From SM1-73 sp964588305 (GTDB lineage: Bacteria > Zixibacteria > MSB-5A5 > SM1-73): a DNA stretch of 64,000 bases. Numbering within the stretch: the first letter of the stretch is position 1; every line of letters begins with the position of its first letter. The stretch lies in assembly GCA_964588305.1 (NCBI GenBank), contig CAZPOP010000003.1, forward strand, positions 62,001 through 126,000, given 5' to 3'. Made by a program: the position numbers and the translations under genes. The notes under the pieces are model-generated. The model saw only the letters and a program-made list of their open reading frames with translations, ran no database searches and was not told where the DNA came from. This document shows, piece after piece, positions 8,474-17,373 of the stretch.

Positions 8474-10111
8474 TCATTCGGAGGAAGTCACCTCGAAAGA
8501 AGGCTTCTCCTCCTGAATTGACGTTTGTGTCCCTGCGGGAAATCTGATGGTGAACAGAGTATAGGCCCCCTCGATGCTTTGAACTTCGATGGTCCCACCG
8601 TGACTTTCCACTGCTCTTTTAGCAGAAAGCAAACCAAATCCGAACCCTTTGCCTTTGGTGGTGAAAGGTTCCTTGAATACTCTGGAGAAATCGTCTTCGC
8701 TCATACCTACGCCGTTGTCCAGTATCTGAATCTCTATCTCTTCGTCTCCGGCCAGGTATCGTATCTCTATTGTAATTGCCTTCTCCCGATCAGAAACGGA
8801 ACTCAGGGCGAAAGCGGCGTTATCCAATAGAGCCGCGAGAAGCTCCCTCATCTGTCGTGGGTCGACGTTTACTAAAGGTAGGTTGTCGTCATACTTGGTG
8901 ATGAATTCAACGCCCTCGAATCCTTTTTGCGGTCTTAGGAGAAGCAGCTCTTTCTCGACAAAATTAGCAAAATCTACCGGTTCTTTGACACTTTCCGCTG
9001 AAGGAAAGCCGGCGACGGGAAAGACGGCTTCTTTCAGATTGTCCAGGGCGTCTTTCATCGTTTTTATTCTCGCTTGCGACTGCGGTAATTCATATTCATG
9101 TGTTTCGCTGGTAAGAAGATCAAGATTTTCCGAAAGGAGTTGAGCCTGATCGTTAAACTTCGTGGCTACCCCTTTTATCCTTTCTCCTGCATCCAGCAAT
9201 CTCTCTTTCTTCGATGATTCTCTGGCAAGAGCTCTCTCCAGCGTGATATCTCTTCCCACCCACAACGCAATAGGTTTGGCGCTCTTGGAGTCATTAATGC
9301 CGTAGACCGTAGCTTCAGATATGAACCGCTCCCCGTTCTTTCTTCTGGCTATTATCTCGCCCTCCCACGGACCTTGGTCTTTGAGCGTACGTTTGATCAG
9401 CTCATCAAGATTCGACGGGTTCGGTTCTCCTCTGAGCATGTCTATCCCTTTCCCAATAATCTCCTCCGAGGAATAGCCGTACTCTCTTTCTGCAGCCTTA
9501 TTGAAAATACGAATGGTGCCATCCTCCTCTGCCCCAACGGTGGAGAAGGGAGACAAAGAGATTATCTCGTCGGAGACGGATACCTGTTCCTCCGGCTGGC
9601 GGATCTCCTGTGATGGCACGCCTTCCGGGGATTCCAGGCTGGCCTTCTTGAGCTCTTCATCCTTCTCTCCCAGATCTTCAAGAAGACCAAGATAGGATTG
9701 CCTTAGACGGGAGGTCAATGCCTTCATGATCTGAAAGGCAACAAAGGGATGACTGCTAACTATCGACAGGAAATTCGATCTGGAAAGCTGCAGGACGTCG
9801 GTCTTCTTTATGGCCTGAGCTATCTCCAGCGGCGATGTCTCCTCAATTAAAGCCGTCTCGCCGAAGAAGTCGCCTTCTCTTCTCAGCACCAGACTTAACT
9901 TTCCTTCACCGCTCTTGCCGGTTTTGATGATCTTAACCGCTCCGGACCTGATTATGTAGAGTATATCATTGACGGTGTCATCTCTGAAGAAGACATGCCC
10001 GGCAGCATACGTCTCCTCTTTGAAGAACTCCGATATTCTGGTCAAATTGGTCGGATCCAGAAATGAGAAGATGGATGTTTTTCGCAGCAGTTTAACTGTG
10101 TCCCTTGACAT
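8474..10111 (-). CDS. Cyclic-nucleotide-binding/PAS sensor with histidine-kinase ATPase domain
   Basis: Cytoplasmic sensor of about 545 residues. Domains in order: a cNMP-binding fold (about 14-135, with FFGETALIEE), a linker, a PAS domain (about 185-290, ending WVGRDIT), and a histidine-kinase ATPase with N box (LLDNAAFA, Asn431), G1 (DNGVG, 465-469) and G2 (GFGFG, 489-493). In the place of the H box the sequence is GVATKFND (314-321) where this kinase class normally has GVAHDFNN, so the phosphoacceptor His is Thr317. There are no membrane segments and no adjacent response regulator. I chose ATG 10111 over TTG 10117 because GGGGG is nine bases before the ATG. It may be a signalling relic, an ATPase-only regulator, or may use another residue. 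Confidence 0.85.
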   Translation of the reverse strand: MSRDTVKLLRKTSIFSFLDPTNLTRISEFFKEETYAAGHVFFRDDTVNDILYIIRSGAVKIIKTGKSGEGKLSLVLRREGDFFGETALIEETSPLEIAQAIKKTDVLQLSRSNFLSIVSSHPFVAFQIMKALTSRLRQSYLGLLEDLGEKDEELKKASLESPEGVPSQEIRQPEEQVSVSDEIISLSPFSTVGAEEDGTIRIFNKAAEREYGYSSEEIIGKGIDMLRGEPNPSNLDELIKRTLKDQGPWEGEIIARRKNGERFISEATVYGINDSKSAKPIALWVGRDITLERALARESSKKERLLDAGERIKGVATKFNDQAQLLSENLDLLTSETHEYELPQSQARIKTMKDALDNLKEAVFPVAGFPSAESVKEPVDFANFVEKELLLLRPQKGFEGVEFITKYDDNLPLVNVDPRQMRELLAALLDNAAFALSSVSDREKAITIEIRYLAGDEEIEIQILDNGVGMSEDDFSRVFKEPFTTKGKGFGFGLLSAKRAVESHGGTIEVQSIEGAYTLFTIRFPAGTQTSIQEEKPSFEVTSSE

Positions 10112-10441
10112 ATTCAATTTCCCCCTGGTTCAAAAGGGCTCGTCCCCTTGTTTTATATCGTCAGATTAGAGAACCAGTTAATTGGCCGCCAGCATTTTAT
10201 TTTAGATGAAGAAGTAACGCTGTCGGAGACACCAATCGTGCGGATGAAGCATAGGGCTGGACTTCGGGTTTCCGGTTCTTAAGGGAGCTTTTACCGCCGG
10301 ACGTCACCCAAAGCGTCGGGACAGGGTGATAGAATGCGGAGGTTGTGCCACTATATCAGCTGACGAGACAAAAGCTCACCAGATCTCTACAGGAAGCATC
10401 CGCAGGACCCGCAAGATATTAAGAGAACTCAACTTACATGA
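10112..10441 (-). other. Intergenic stretch without a visible gene
   Basis: About 330 bases between the sensor gene and the protease gene. I see no coding signal, strong hairpin or clear promoter pair here. Confidence 0.5.
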
Positions 10442-12298
10442 TTAAATCAACTTCTCCAGCTTAAGCTCTATGCTCCTTTCTTCTCCCTGCGAACTGATTG
10501 TCAAGCCCACCTTTTTCCCTTCGCCGGCCATCAATATTCCACGAATCTCGCGCAGAAGAAGATCCTTCGTGGCCTGTCCATTAATCTTAACAACCACGTC
10601 CCCTTCTTTGATTCCCGCTTTGGCAGCAGGAGAATCGTCGATCACGAAATCGACCTCGGTCGTGCCGTCCTCTCTGGTCAACCAAAGACCGGCCATATCG
10701 AGATTATCTTGGTAGCCAAAGTCACTGTTGGGCTCGAGGATCATGCGTTTGTTGGGATAATCGAAGATGACGGTGAATCTTTTCAGGATGCCTCCTCCGA
10801 TGTTGCCGTCAATCTTTTCGCTGGCAAAGGCGCCCGCTTGGGATGAAGCCAGAGTGGTAAGTGGTGTGGGTATTTTGAACTTGCCGATCTGGATGCTTTT
10901 AACCCTGGTAACCGTACCCTTCACCTTGCCCCCCACACCTATTCCGGCAAACACATCGACCTTCTTGCCGGTTTTCGCCAACAGATCATGTTTCTCGACA
11001 AAAGGCGTATGAAGCGCCAGACTGCTTCGGGCACCACAGTCGATCACAAAGGTTCCCTCGAATCGATCGTCCACTTTTGCCTTAATGTGGGGATGATTGC
11101 TTTCAAGCGTGATGGGAAAAGACTCTCCCTTTCCCTCATATTTAAAACCGGATGGTTCATACAGAGTCAATTTCTGGTTTTCATAATCGATTTTAACCAC
11201 GAATCTGCTGAAGACGTCATACCCCAAAATTCCCTGCACCGGCATCCCTTCATATTTGTTCAGCGGGCTCAGACTTATGGTTGCCGCGGAAACGCTGTCT
11301 ATGACTAAGTCTCCAAGGCCTATGCTGGAAAGGGCTACCAGGTTGACCTCCTGGGTTCCCTCACCTACGCCCCTGCCTTCAAGTTTGCCGACACCCTCCA
11401 GACCCAGGTCTTTAGCGGTCTGGGTATCCAAAACCGGCATGCCTGCGCCGGAGTCGAGAATGAAATTGAGTGGTTTTGCCTTGCCAATTCTGACCGGAAT
11501 ATGAATATGATTGCTGTTTAAGACAAAGGGTATCTCAACAAAGGCCTTCCCTGCCGGAAACTCGTAGTCCTTTGCCATGGCCGAGGGAATCTTAAAGAGA
11601 TCGTCAGACAACTGAGTATTGAATTCAAGTTTAGTCAGCGTTGATTTTAAGTCATAGGCGGTATCGCCCATATTGATGACATATGAGGTCGGCACCTTGA
11701 TTCCTCCGAAATCCTTGTAATCGGAAGAATAGGTGGTGACGACGACTATGTCCCGCCTGGTGACGGTTTTGTCTATCAGATATGTTTCGGGGTTGATGAA
11801 CATCTTCACCGGTTCGGCCTCTTCCGGCGTGGCCTGGACCACATAGTAGTTTATGCCACCTGATTCCTCTCTGCCCAGATATTCGACTTTTCCCTTAGCT
11901 CTTTCCGGAAAGAGGTGTCCGTTAACGTTGAAGTAAACATCGCTTGTGACGTCCTCCAACTCCACACCGGCCAATTCGCGAACCTGCCCGTTAGGATCGC
12001 GCACCCAGCCTTTCGCTCCGTCATAGACAGTCAGGCTGGTCATGATTTTCAGGTCCATTTCGTTCCTGAGCTTGTTGGGGTATTTGAAATAGGATTTGTG
12101 TGTGCCGGTAAGTCCGCCCGGAACGATTATCTCGGACTCGGCTACAGCGTTCCCCTGGGCCTTAAGGGCTTCCTTTCCCCCCAAGGCTTTGATATGCTTG
12201 CTCAAGATCTCCTCGAGGGTTTGCCCATTTAGACTTTGCCAGCCGAAAAGAACGACGAGAATAGCAACACCTAAACTCAACAATCTCTTGAAAGACAT
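10442..12298 (-). CDS. Secreted aspartyl protease-like protein with PDZ domain
   Basis: Exported protein of 618 residues. A signal peptide (FKRLLSLGVAILVVLFG) is followed by a LolA-like N-terminal region (about 25-240), then two retropepsin-type half domains with active-site signatures ILDSGAG (Asp282) and VIDCGAR (Asp420), each with a downstream hydrophobic-Gly motif (QGILGYDVF, DGNIGGGIL). A PDZ domain closes it (about 538-618). The two half sites suggest an intramolecular pepsin-like pair, although the second has Cys in place of Ser/Thr. ATG 12298 is chosen because AAGGAGGT is five bases upstream. Likely periplasmic; the substrate is unknown. It appears monocistronic. Confidence 0.85.
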   Translation of the reverse strand: MSFKRLLSLGVAILVVLFGWQSLNGQTLEEILSKHIKALGGKEALKAQGNAVAESEIIVPGGLTGTHKSYFKYPNKLRNEMDLKIMTSLTVYDGAKGWVRDPNGQVRELAGVELEDVTSDVYFNVNGHLFPERAKGKVEYLGREESGGINYYVVQATPEEAEPVKMFINPETYLIDKTVTRRDIVVVTTYSSDYKDFGGIKVPTSYVINMGDTAYDLKSTLTKLEFNTQLSDDLFKIPSAMAKDYEFPAGKAFVEIPFVLNSNHIHIPVRIGKAKPLNFILDSGAGMPVLDTQTAKDLGLEGVGKLEGRGVGEGTQEVNLVALSSIGLGDLVIDSVSAATISLSPLNKYEGMPVQGILGYDVFSRFVVKIDYENQKLTLYEPSGFKYEGKGESFPITLESNHPHIKAKVDDRFEGTFVIDCGARSSLALHTPFVEKHDLLAKTGKKVDVFAGIGVGGKVKGTVTRVKSIQIGKFKIPTPLTTLASSQAGAFASEKIDGNIGGGILKRFTVIFDYPNKRMILEPNSDFGYQDNLDMAGLWLTREDGTTEVDFVIDDSPAAKAGIKEGDVVVKINGQATKDLLLREIRGILMAGEGKKVGLTISSQGEERSIELKLEKLI

Positions 12299-13010
12299 GG
12301 CAGACCTCCTTTCATGGTTCATATTGTCTTTTACGCAACATCATCCACCGGGTTCCATCATATTCGAACTCAATGCAAATAAACACTATTCGTGGTGGAT
12401 ACGCAAGAACTTTGATTCGGAGAGGGGTGCACCTTTCTTTGACAAGGGTGGGGGTGCAACCCCCACCCTAACGCGTAGGAGTTGGCGCTTTTGATGGTGT
12501 TTGATTATTTATTGAATACATAATCCTTTGATTCGGAGAGGGGTGCAAACGCCACCCTAACGCGCAGCAGCCGGAATCAAGAGGCGGTGTCGGGTGGGGT
12601 TGGTGACCTTGGTGGGCTTGGTGACCTTGGAGAGCCTCGTTTTAGGTTTTTTTCCTCTTCAGCAATCATAAGGAATCGATTTGGGAAACTTGTTTTCATA
12701 CTATTCCATACAGTTCTCTCTCAATAACACGTGACCTATTCTGTTCACCACTGAAGTAGTGGTAAAAGTGCTCGGATTCCTGTAGGTGTTCTGCACCAAC
12801 GGGAAATGAGGTTCGTAGGGCGGGCAGGCCAATCTTTGGCGGACAGGGATCTGCCTATGGCAGAAATGCGACCCCTACAAGACCCCTTTATCCAAATCAA
12901 AGATTGCCAGCCGGGAAAGTGATCTGAAAAGTAGTTGACAAGGCTGCATAAGTCATTATAATAGGTGTTGACTATGTGGCAAGATGTATTTTATGTGCAA
13001 GAGGGGGGCT
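12299..13010. other. Gene-free stretch with dispersed palindromic repeats
   Basis: No supportable gene. A near-repeat beginning CTTTGATTCGGAGAGGGGTG occurs at 12411 and again at 12525, the first copy containing a 10-bp inverted repeat (GGGTGGGGGT and its complement, about 12449-12471). Another palindromic intergenic element (TCTGCC-TAT-GGCAGA core) lies near 12850. Confidence 0.5.
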
Positions 13011-13012
13011 CT

Positions 13013-13073
13013 TTGGCTGGCGCCAAGATAGACGAAGGTTCTTATACGGAAACCATATAATCAATAGTTAGGA
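13013..13073 (+). repeat. Cassette-boundary repeat, copy 1
   Basis: Starts with TTGGCTGGCGCCAAG, includes TTATACGGAAA, and ends AATAGTTAGGA just before the HicB-like gene. A second copy is at 13868-13928 and a shorter related end (AATCAATAGTCAGAC) is at 14591-14605. GTTAGGA resembles the integron R' box GTTRRRY. Confidence 0.6.
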
Positions 13074-13091
13074 CCAAAAAAGGAGATAAAC

Positions 13092-13289
13092 ATGGGTAGT
13101 AAATACACCGCGGTTATCAAAAGAGAGAATGAGTGGTGGATAGGATGGATTGAAGAAGTTCCTGGGGTAAATTGCCAAGAGCGAATAAAGGAGGAATTGC
13201 TCTCAAGCCTTAAACAAACCTTAAAGGAAGCTGTAGAATTCAATAAGAGCCAGGCTTCAACGGCGGCCCGTGTGAAATGCTGCCGCTGA
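13092..13289 (+). CDS. HicB-like antitoxin-family protein
   Basis: A 65-residue protein beginning with the small HicB-type fold: YTAVIKRENEWWIGWIEEVP followed by GVNCQ and a helical tail. Such proteins usually antagonise a HicA toxin mRNA interferase. GGAGA lies six bases before ATG 13092. No HicA reading frame is next to it, so it is either an orphan antitoxin or acts with an unlinked partner. It is the first gene of the cassette-like array. Confidence 0.7.
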   Translation: MGSKYTAVIKRENEWWIGWIEEVPGVNCQERIKEELLSSLKQTLKEAVEFNKSQASTAARVKCCR

Positions 13290-13326
13290 ACCCGGTCGTT
13301 ATATGTAAGGAAGAGAAAGGTGAATC

Positions 13327-13545
13327 ATGACAAAACTACTAAAAAAAGCGTTCCAGGAAGCCTCAAAGCTTCCAGATATTGAGCAAAATTCACTGGCAAA
13401 GTGGCTGATGGAAGAACTTGAGGCTGAGAGGAAGTGGGATCAAGTGTTCGCGGAATCTGAAGATGTTCTCGGCCAACTTGCCGATGAGGCTCTTGAAGCT
13501 CATAAGCAAGGCAAAACAAAACCGTTGAATGCCAAAAAACTGTGA
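13327..13545 (+). CDS. Putative type II antitoxin
   Basis: A 72-residue acidic helical protein (LAKWLMEELEAERKW..., then LADEALEAHKQGKT) like antitoxins encoded before RelE/ParE toxins. Its stop overlaps the GTG start of the next gene by four bases (GTGA), the usual coupling of antitoxin and toxin. The function is inferred from this pairing. Confidence 0.7.
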   Translation: MTKLLKKAFQEASKLPDIEQNSLAKWLMEELEAERKWDQVFAESEDVLGQLADEALEAHKQGKTKPLNAKKL

Positions 13546-13820
13546 AATCTAAGACAACAGAACGTTTCTGGAAGTGCTATGCCCAGTTGCCTCATTCGGT
13601 CAAGAAAAAGGCAAGGGAGGCATACAGATTATTTCAACAGCATCCCTATCATCCAAGCCTGCATTTCAAACGGGTACATTCTGCTCGCCCAATATTCTCA
13701 GTGAGAATCACAAGAGATTACCGTGCGATAGGAATACAACAGGAGAATTACATGATTTGGTTTTGGATTGGTTCGCATTCTGAATACAATATACTGGTAA
13801 AGAAATTGAATAGTGCCTAA
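13542..13820 (+). CDS. RelE/ParE-superfamily toxin
   Basis: A 92-residue basic protein with the superfamily layout: two N-terminal helices (HSVKKKAREAYRLFQQHP), then a beta sheet with the conserved FSVRITRDYRAIG and a C-terminal WIGSHSEYN strand. Relatives cleave mRNA on the ribosome or target gyrase; which applies here cannot be said. It starts at GTG 13542 inside the antitoxin stop. Its own stop lies in GCCTAAC (13815-13821), which also fits the integron R'' box RYYYAAC. Confidence 0.75.
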   Translation: MKSKTTERFWKCYAQLPHSVKKKAREAYRLFQQHPYHPSLHFKRVHSARPIFSVRITRDYRAIGIQQENYMIWFWIGSHSEYNILVKKLNSA

Positions 13821-13867
13821 CAAATCATTCCAGCGGACGGACAGCTGCCCGCCGCTTACTTTGGCCA
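13815..13867 (+). repeat. attC-like palindrome after the toxin gene
   Basis: GCCTAAC is followed by AGCGGACGG-ACAGCTG-CCCGCCGCT (13833-13857), an inverted repeat with regularly spaced mismatches, then by the boundary repeat that ends GTCAGGC at 13922-13928. The overall R''-stem-R' layout resembles an integron attC site with one mismatch in R'. Confidence 0.4.
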
Positions 13868-13928
13868 TTGGCTGGCGCCAAGGCAGACAAAAGTCTTTAT
13901 ACGGAAATCACGCAACCGGTAGTCAGGC
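13868..13928 (+). repeat. Cassette-boundary repeat, copy 2
   Basis: Second copy of the element at 13013-13073, sharing TTGGCTGGCGCCAAG and TTATACGGAAA, and ending TAGTCAGGC 18 bases before the next gene. Confidence 0.6.
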
Positions 13929-13946
13929 CGCCCAAGGAGAGTCTTA

Positions 13947-14474
13947 ATGGTAGCGAAGCAGATGTTAAGCACAATAGATTCAATAGAAAAGGTGTTGCGA
14001 TTTGTAATGCCAGGCTTTCTGTTTGTGTTGCTGTACCGAATGGCTTATCCCCCGAACTCTGCATCGCCGCTTGGCGCTATTGGAAACAACGAGCTCTATA
14101 TATTCATACCATTCATAGGAATTGCGATATACTCTGTACATCGCATCGTTTTTGAGATGCTAGATTTTATTATATTCAATCGAATAACATATGGCTCCCT
14201 CGATCGTGTTGCTGAACACACCCGGGCAAGATTTGGAGAGGAGAATCGAGTACTTCGTGATTATATGTACTATAGATGGGCTATCATACATTGCTCTTCC
14301 ATATTCGCTGAGTTGCTGATTTTCTTTTCCATATTTCACGAGAATGGGACGTTTTTCTCAAAACACAGCAGCCCTGCCTTTTGGGTCGGGATTGGGCTTT
14401 TCGTTCTCTGCTTGTTTGTTTACTGGCGAACACGTGAATTCACTAGGAAATTGTTTGGTAATACCGATAAGTAG
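13947..14474 (+). CDS. Unknown inner-membrane protein
   Basis: I do not recognise this 175-residue protein. It has about four hydrophobic segments (around residues 18-32, 50-70, 112-128 and 144-160) and charged loops. AAGGAGA lies six bases before ATG 13947. It is one of the single-gene units of the repeat-separated array. Confidence 0.65.
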   Translation: MVAKQMLSTIDSIEKVLRFVMPGFLFVLLYRMAYPPNSASPLGAIGNNELYIFIPFIGIAIYSVHRIVFEMLDFIIFNRITYGSLDRVAEHTRARFGEENRVLRDYMYYRWAIIHCSSIFAELLIFFSIFHENGTFFSKHSSPAFWVGIGLFVLCLFVYWRTREFTRKLFGNTDK

Positions 14475-14590
14475 CAGGTCAAGAGCCCCGTGCTCCTGAT
14501 ACTATTCATTTGTTAGGTGCGCAGGGCACGTGACGTAAGAGGCTGTCAGGTCACACCCGCCAAGGTGGGTAAGACCTGACAGAACAAAGA
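14471..14590 (+). repeat. Array repeat A, copy 1
   Basis: A roughly 110-120 bp composite of hairpins: AGAGC-CCCGT-GCTCCT-like stem, ATTCATTTGTTAGGTGCGCAGGGCAC, and a terminal stem GTCAGGTC...CCCGCC-AAGG-TGGG...GACCTGAC. It lies directly between two genes. Related copies occur at 14998, 16003, 16184 and (partial) 16357. Confidence 0.75.
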
Positions 14591-14636
14591 AATCAATAGT
14601 CAGACTTGGAGAAATGAGATATGAAAGGAACACAGT

Positions 14637-14975
14637 ATGGGCACAAATGATGAGATTTTGAGGGCATACGCTCTTCTAACATCGTTAAGACAAAACCTTC
14701 CAGGCCATCCCGAAGTCGAAGAACGATGGGTCCGAGAATATCATGAAGCAGTCACGAAGATTGAGGGGGCAACAAAAAAGGATCTCTCCGAGTTTCGGGT
14801 CTCTCACGACAGCCTGGAACGATTAGTTGCTTCAAGTAATTATCTGACAGGAGAGGTGACGTATAGGAACGGTCTCTGGTGTGAGCGGAGCGTCCTACTG
14901 CAAAAGATTGATGCTATTCTTACCTATTTCACGGGAGTACAAGCTCCTGATAAAGACAAAATTGGCTTTCGATAA
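14637..14975 (+). CDS. Hypothetical protein
   Basis: A 112-residue soluble, mainly helical protein I do not recognise. It is bounded by array repeat A on both sides, so it is a cassette-like unit. There is no clear ribosome binding site beyond a weak GAAAGGAA (14627-14634), and the start ATG 14637 is the first in frame after the repeat. Confidence 0.55.
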   Translation: MGTNDEILRAYALLTSLRQNLPGHPEVEERWVREYHEAVTKIEGATKKDLSEFRVSHDSLERLVASSNYLTGEVTYRNGLWCERSVLLQKIDAILTYFTGVQAPDKDKIGFR

Positions 14976-14997
14976 TCAAGATAAGTAGCAATAAGTG

Positions 14998-15106
14998 AGG
15001 AGCCCCGTGCTCCTGACACTATTCATTTGTCAGGTGCGCAGGGCACGTGAGGTCAGAGGCTGTCAGGTCACACCCGCCAAGGCGGGCAAGACCTGACAGA
15101 ACAACA
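14998..15106 (+). repeat. Array repeat A, copy 2
   Basis: Best-preserved copy: AGGAGC-CCCGT-GCTCCT hairpin at its left end and GTCAGGTC...CCCGCC-AAG-GCGGG...GACCTGAC at its right end, 3 bases before the next gene. Confidence 0.8.
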
Positions 15107-15109
15107 AAG

Positions 15110-15406
15110 ATGAAAAAAAGAGTCAGATTGAATAGTAAGCCTTCTCTCAAGTCGGCGAACCCTGATATTGAGCGCTATGTTGCCGCACTTCAGGCGGAGA
15201 ATCTTAAACTTCATAAAAAGATTGCCAAGCTCCAGGTTGAGTATCTTTCGGCGAAGAACAGGATCGTCGCGCTTGAAGAAGAAATCCAAAAGTTTCATTT
15301 TCCTAGAAAGCTTTCAGATGAAGAATTAAAAGCAGAAATAAAAGATAGTTTTGAAAGACTTGCAGACGAATTCGGGTATATCAAAAAAACAAACACAAAT
15401 GGATAA
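15110..15406 (+). CDS. Hypothetical coiled-coil protein
   Basis: A 98-residue protein with a basic N terminus and a heptad-rich helix (about residues 20-65, VAALQAENLKLHKKIAKLQV), predicted coiled coil. I start at ATG 15110, right after array repeat A; a start at 15047 would place its first 21 codons inside the repeat. Function unknown. Confidence 0.55.
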   Translation: MKKRVRLNSKPSLKSANPDIERYVAALQAENLKLHKKIAKLQVEYLSAKNRIVALEEEIQKFHFPRKLSDEELKAEIKDSFERLADEFGYIKKTNTNG

Positions 15407-15408
15407 AC

Positions 15409-15438
15409 TCGGCCTGACGAGCAGGCCGGGCCACCCGT
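15409..15438 (+). repeat. Array repeat B, copy 1
   Basis: Imperfect palindrome CTCGGCCTGACGAGCAGGCC followed by GGGCCACCCG, in the spacer after the coiled-coil gene. Related copies are at 17387-17420 and 17553-17585. Confidence 0.6.
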
Positions 15439-15457
15439 CAATCATTAGGAACTGACG

Positions 15458-15958
15458 ATGCTAAACCCAGACCTAACGATTAATTATCGCAAGATGAATT
15501 TGGGGGAAAAGATTGATCTCGATGTTATTCAAGAGGCAAAACTACATAAGCTTGGTTTTTGGGGTGGGTTATTGCTAAGAAAGCCCAAAGGGGCGATCGT
15601 ATACTGGGCAAAAAATTGTGATATCAGTTGCTTTGGTATCCAAATTGTGTTAATTCCGCGACTAAAGCCTTCTGACGGACCATTTATGTTTGGAACCTCA
15701 GCCTATTTATACACAGCAAACGACATAATTTACAAAATTGTATATCAATTATTGGACAATAAAGATATCGCCCCCTCTGAATTTGACTTATTTGTTAAAA
15801 CGTGTTCTGATAATTATGGAAAACCAACGAAGCAACACGAGAAGTTATGCATCTGGGAAGATGAAAGATCAGCAATAATATGCGAACTAAGCAATAATGC
15901 AAAAGATTACTTCGTGTATTGGTTGCTTATGGATCCAAGGATGCAATCCAGAGAGTGA
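15458..15958 (+). CDS. Hypothetical protein
   Basis: A 166-residue protein without signal peptide or clear membrane segment and with no family I recognise. Tyr/Lys-rich and more AT-rich in codon use than neighbouring core genes, consistent with acquisition. It is bounded by repeat B upstream and repeat A downstream. Confidence 0.55.
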   Translation: MLNPDLTINYRKMNLGEKIDLDVIQEAKLHKLGFWGGLLLRKPKGAIVYWAKNCDISCFGIQIVLIPRLKPSDGPFMFGTSAYLYTANDIIYKIVYQLLDNKDIAPSEFDLFVKTCSDNYGKPTKQHEKLCIWEDERSAIICELSNNAKDYFVYWLLMDPRMQSRE

Positions 15959-16500
15959 CTATGTGGATGAAATCATACGCCAGGTAACAAGCCAGCGGTA
16001 GGCCAGGAGCCTCGTGCTCCTGGCACTATTCATTTGTCAACTGCGCAGGGCACGTGACGTAGGAGGCTGTCAGGTCACGCCCGCCAAGGCGGGGGGAAGA
16101 CCTGAGAGAACAAATAACCTCACCCCCTTCGATTCCCCCTCTCCACACTTGTGGAGAGGGGGACAGAGGGGGAGAGGTCCCAGATATTCATTTGTCAGGT
16201 CCGCAGGGCACCTGGCGAAAGAGGCTGTCAGCTCACACCCGCCAAGGCAGGGAAGACCTGACAGAACAAAGAATTGTGAACCCCCTGTTGTCCCCGTTAA
16301 CAGGGGGACGAGATGAATTTGTCCTGTTGACAAGGGGGAAATAGGGGATTGGAGAGCTGACACTATTCATTTGTCAGGTGTGCAAGGCAGTTGACCTACG
16401 GGGCTTATTTCTGGTTCGGGATGAGGGCACCCCGAACTAACATTAGTTTCTTTCCCAACAGATTAAACAGATTATGAGAAGTGGTTGGGCAGGAGAATAA
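15959..16500 (+). repeat. Repeat-only stretch with array repeat A copies 3, 4 and a partial 5
   Basis: Copies of repeat A start at 16003, 16184 and 16357 (partial). Between them are two other dispersed palindromes: CCCCCTCTCC-ACACTTGT-GGAGAGGGGG (about 16136-16163) and a CCCCCTGTT...AACAGGGGG hairpin (about 16280-16307). A similar element recurs at 63910. Open frames here are repeat sequence, not genes. Confidence 0.7.
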
Positions 16501-17373
16501 ATGAAGATCGAATATCGCAGTGATTACTTCGAAGATCCTTTTGCCAAAGCGTCGTTCGAGCGCTACGCAAAGACAATATTCGGACTCGATTTCGGTCGAT
16601 GGAAAGCCCGAGGGCTTTGGGATAACCGGTATAAGCCTTTTTCGGCCTTCGCAGGCGGAGAATGCGTTGCCTCGATTTGTGTCTATCCTTCGGAAATGAA
16701 AGTCGACGGCGCTAAAAGGAAAGGTGCTCAACTCCTTACGGTAGGAACTCTGCCAGAGTATCGATTACAAGGGATACAAAGAGAAATTTGGAAAAGAGTC
16801 CATGCCTGGATAAAGCAAGAGTGCGATTTCACTTTTCTATTCACCGACGAATCAGCGGCTGGCTTTTACGAGAAGCTGGGCCTAAGAAGACAACCGGAGT
16901 ATTTTGAGACAATACGTTCTCCGCAGCCGGCGGGCCATGCTGAGTTGCGATTCAGGAAGCTAAACTTGGAGCAAGATAGCGGATACGCGATCATCGAGCG
17001 CTTGGCCAAACAAAGAGAGATGGTTTCCGACAGGATTGGTTTTTTGAATCCCAACCTGCTCTTGTTCATGTTTCTCTATCTTTACCAGAGTTGGTCATAT
17101 TATCTTGAGGATATCGATGCTGTAATCGTTGCCGAGGAGACCAAAGACCGCTTGCGGATTCACGACATCGTGGCCAAGCAGATGCCGAAACTATCCGATA
17201 TCGAGGTCTTTCTTGCGCAGTTCAAAAAGGAGGAAATCGATTTTCTATTCTGTGCCGATCGTCTGGGCGTAGATCAAACCAATAAGAAAAGAGTGAAAGA
17301 TAGTCTGTTGTTTGTCAGCGATGATTTCGAATTAGAGGGTCAGTTCGTTTTTCCTTACTCGATTCGGGCGTAG
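16501..17373 (+). CDS. GNAT-family N-acetyltransferase
   Basis: A 290-residue protein with an acetyl-CoA-binding GNAT core: strand VASICVYP, then TVGTLPEYRLQGIQREIW (about 80-97, motif A with RLQGIQ where the family prefers RGxGxG/A), and FLFTDESAAGFYEKLGL (113-128, motif B). The C-terminal half (about 150-290) is an additional unrecognised domain. Substrate unknown. AGGAGAATAA leads into ATG 16501. Last gene of the cassette-like region. Confidence 0.75.
   Translation: MKIEYRSDYFEDPFAKASFERYAKTIFGLDFGRWKARGLWDNRYKPFSAFAGGECVASICVYPSEMKVDGAKRKGAQLLTVGTLPEYRLQGIQREIWKRVHAWIKQECDFTFLFTDESAAGFYEKLGLRRQPEYFETIRSPQPAGHAELRFRKLNLEQDSGYAIIERLAKQREMVSDRIGFLNPNLLLFMFLYLYQSWSYYLEDIDAVIVAEETKDRLRIHDIVAKQMPKLSDIEVFLAQFKKEEIDFLFCADRLGVDQTNKKRVKDSLLFVSDDFELEGQFVFPYSIRA

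Noticed and set aside
12096..12494. Plus-strand frame opposite the aspartyl protease start
   Set aside because: Antisense to a well-supported gene and running into repeat sequence.
16014..16316. Open frame of 100 codons across repeat A copies
   Set aside because: It consists entirely of the palindromic repeats; translation is low-complexity Arg/Pro-rich and frame is accidental.
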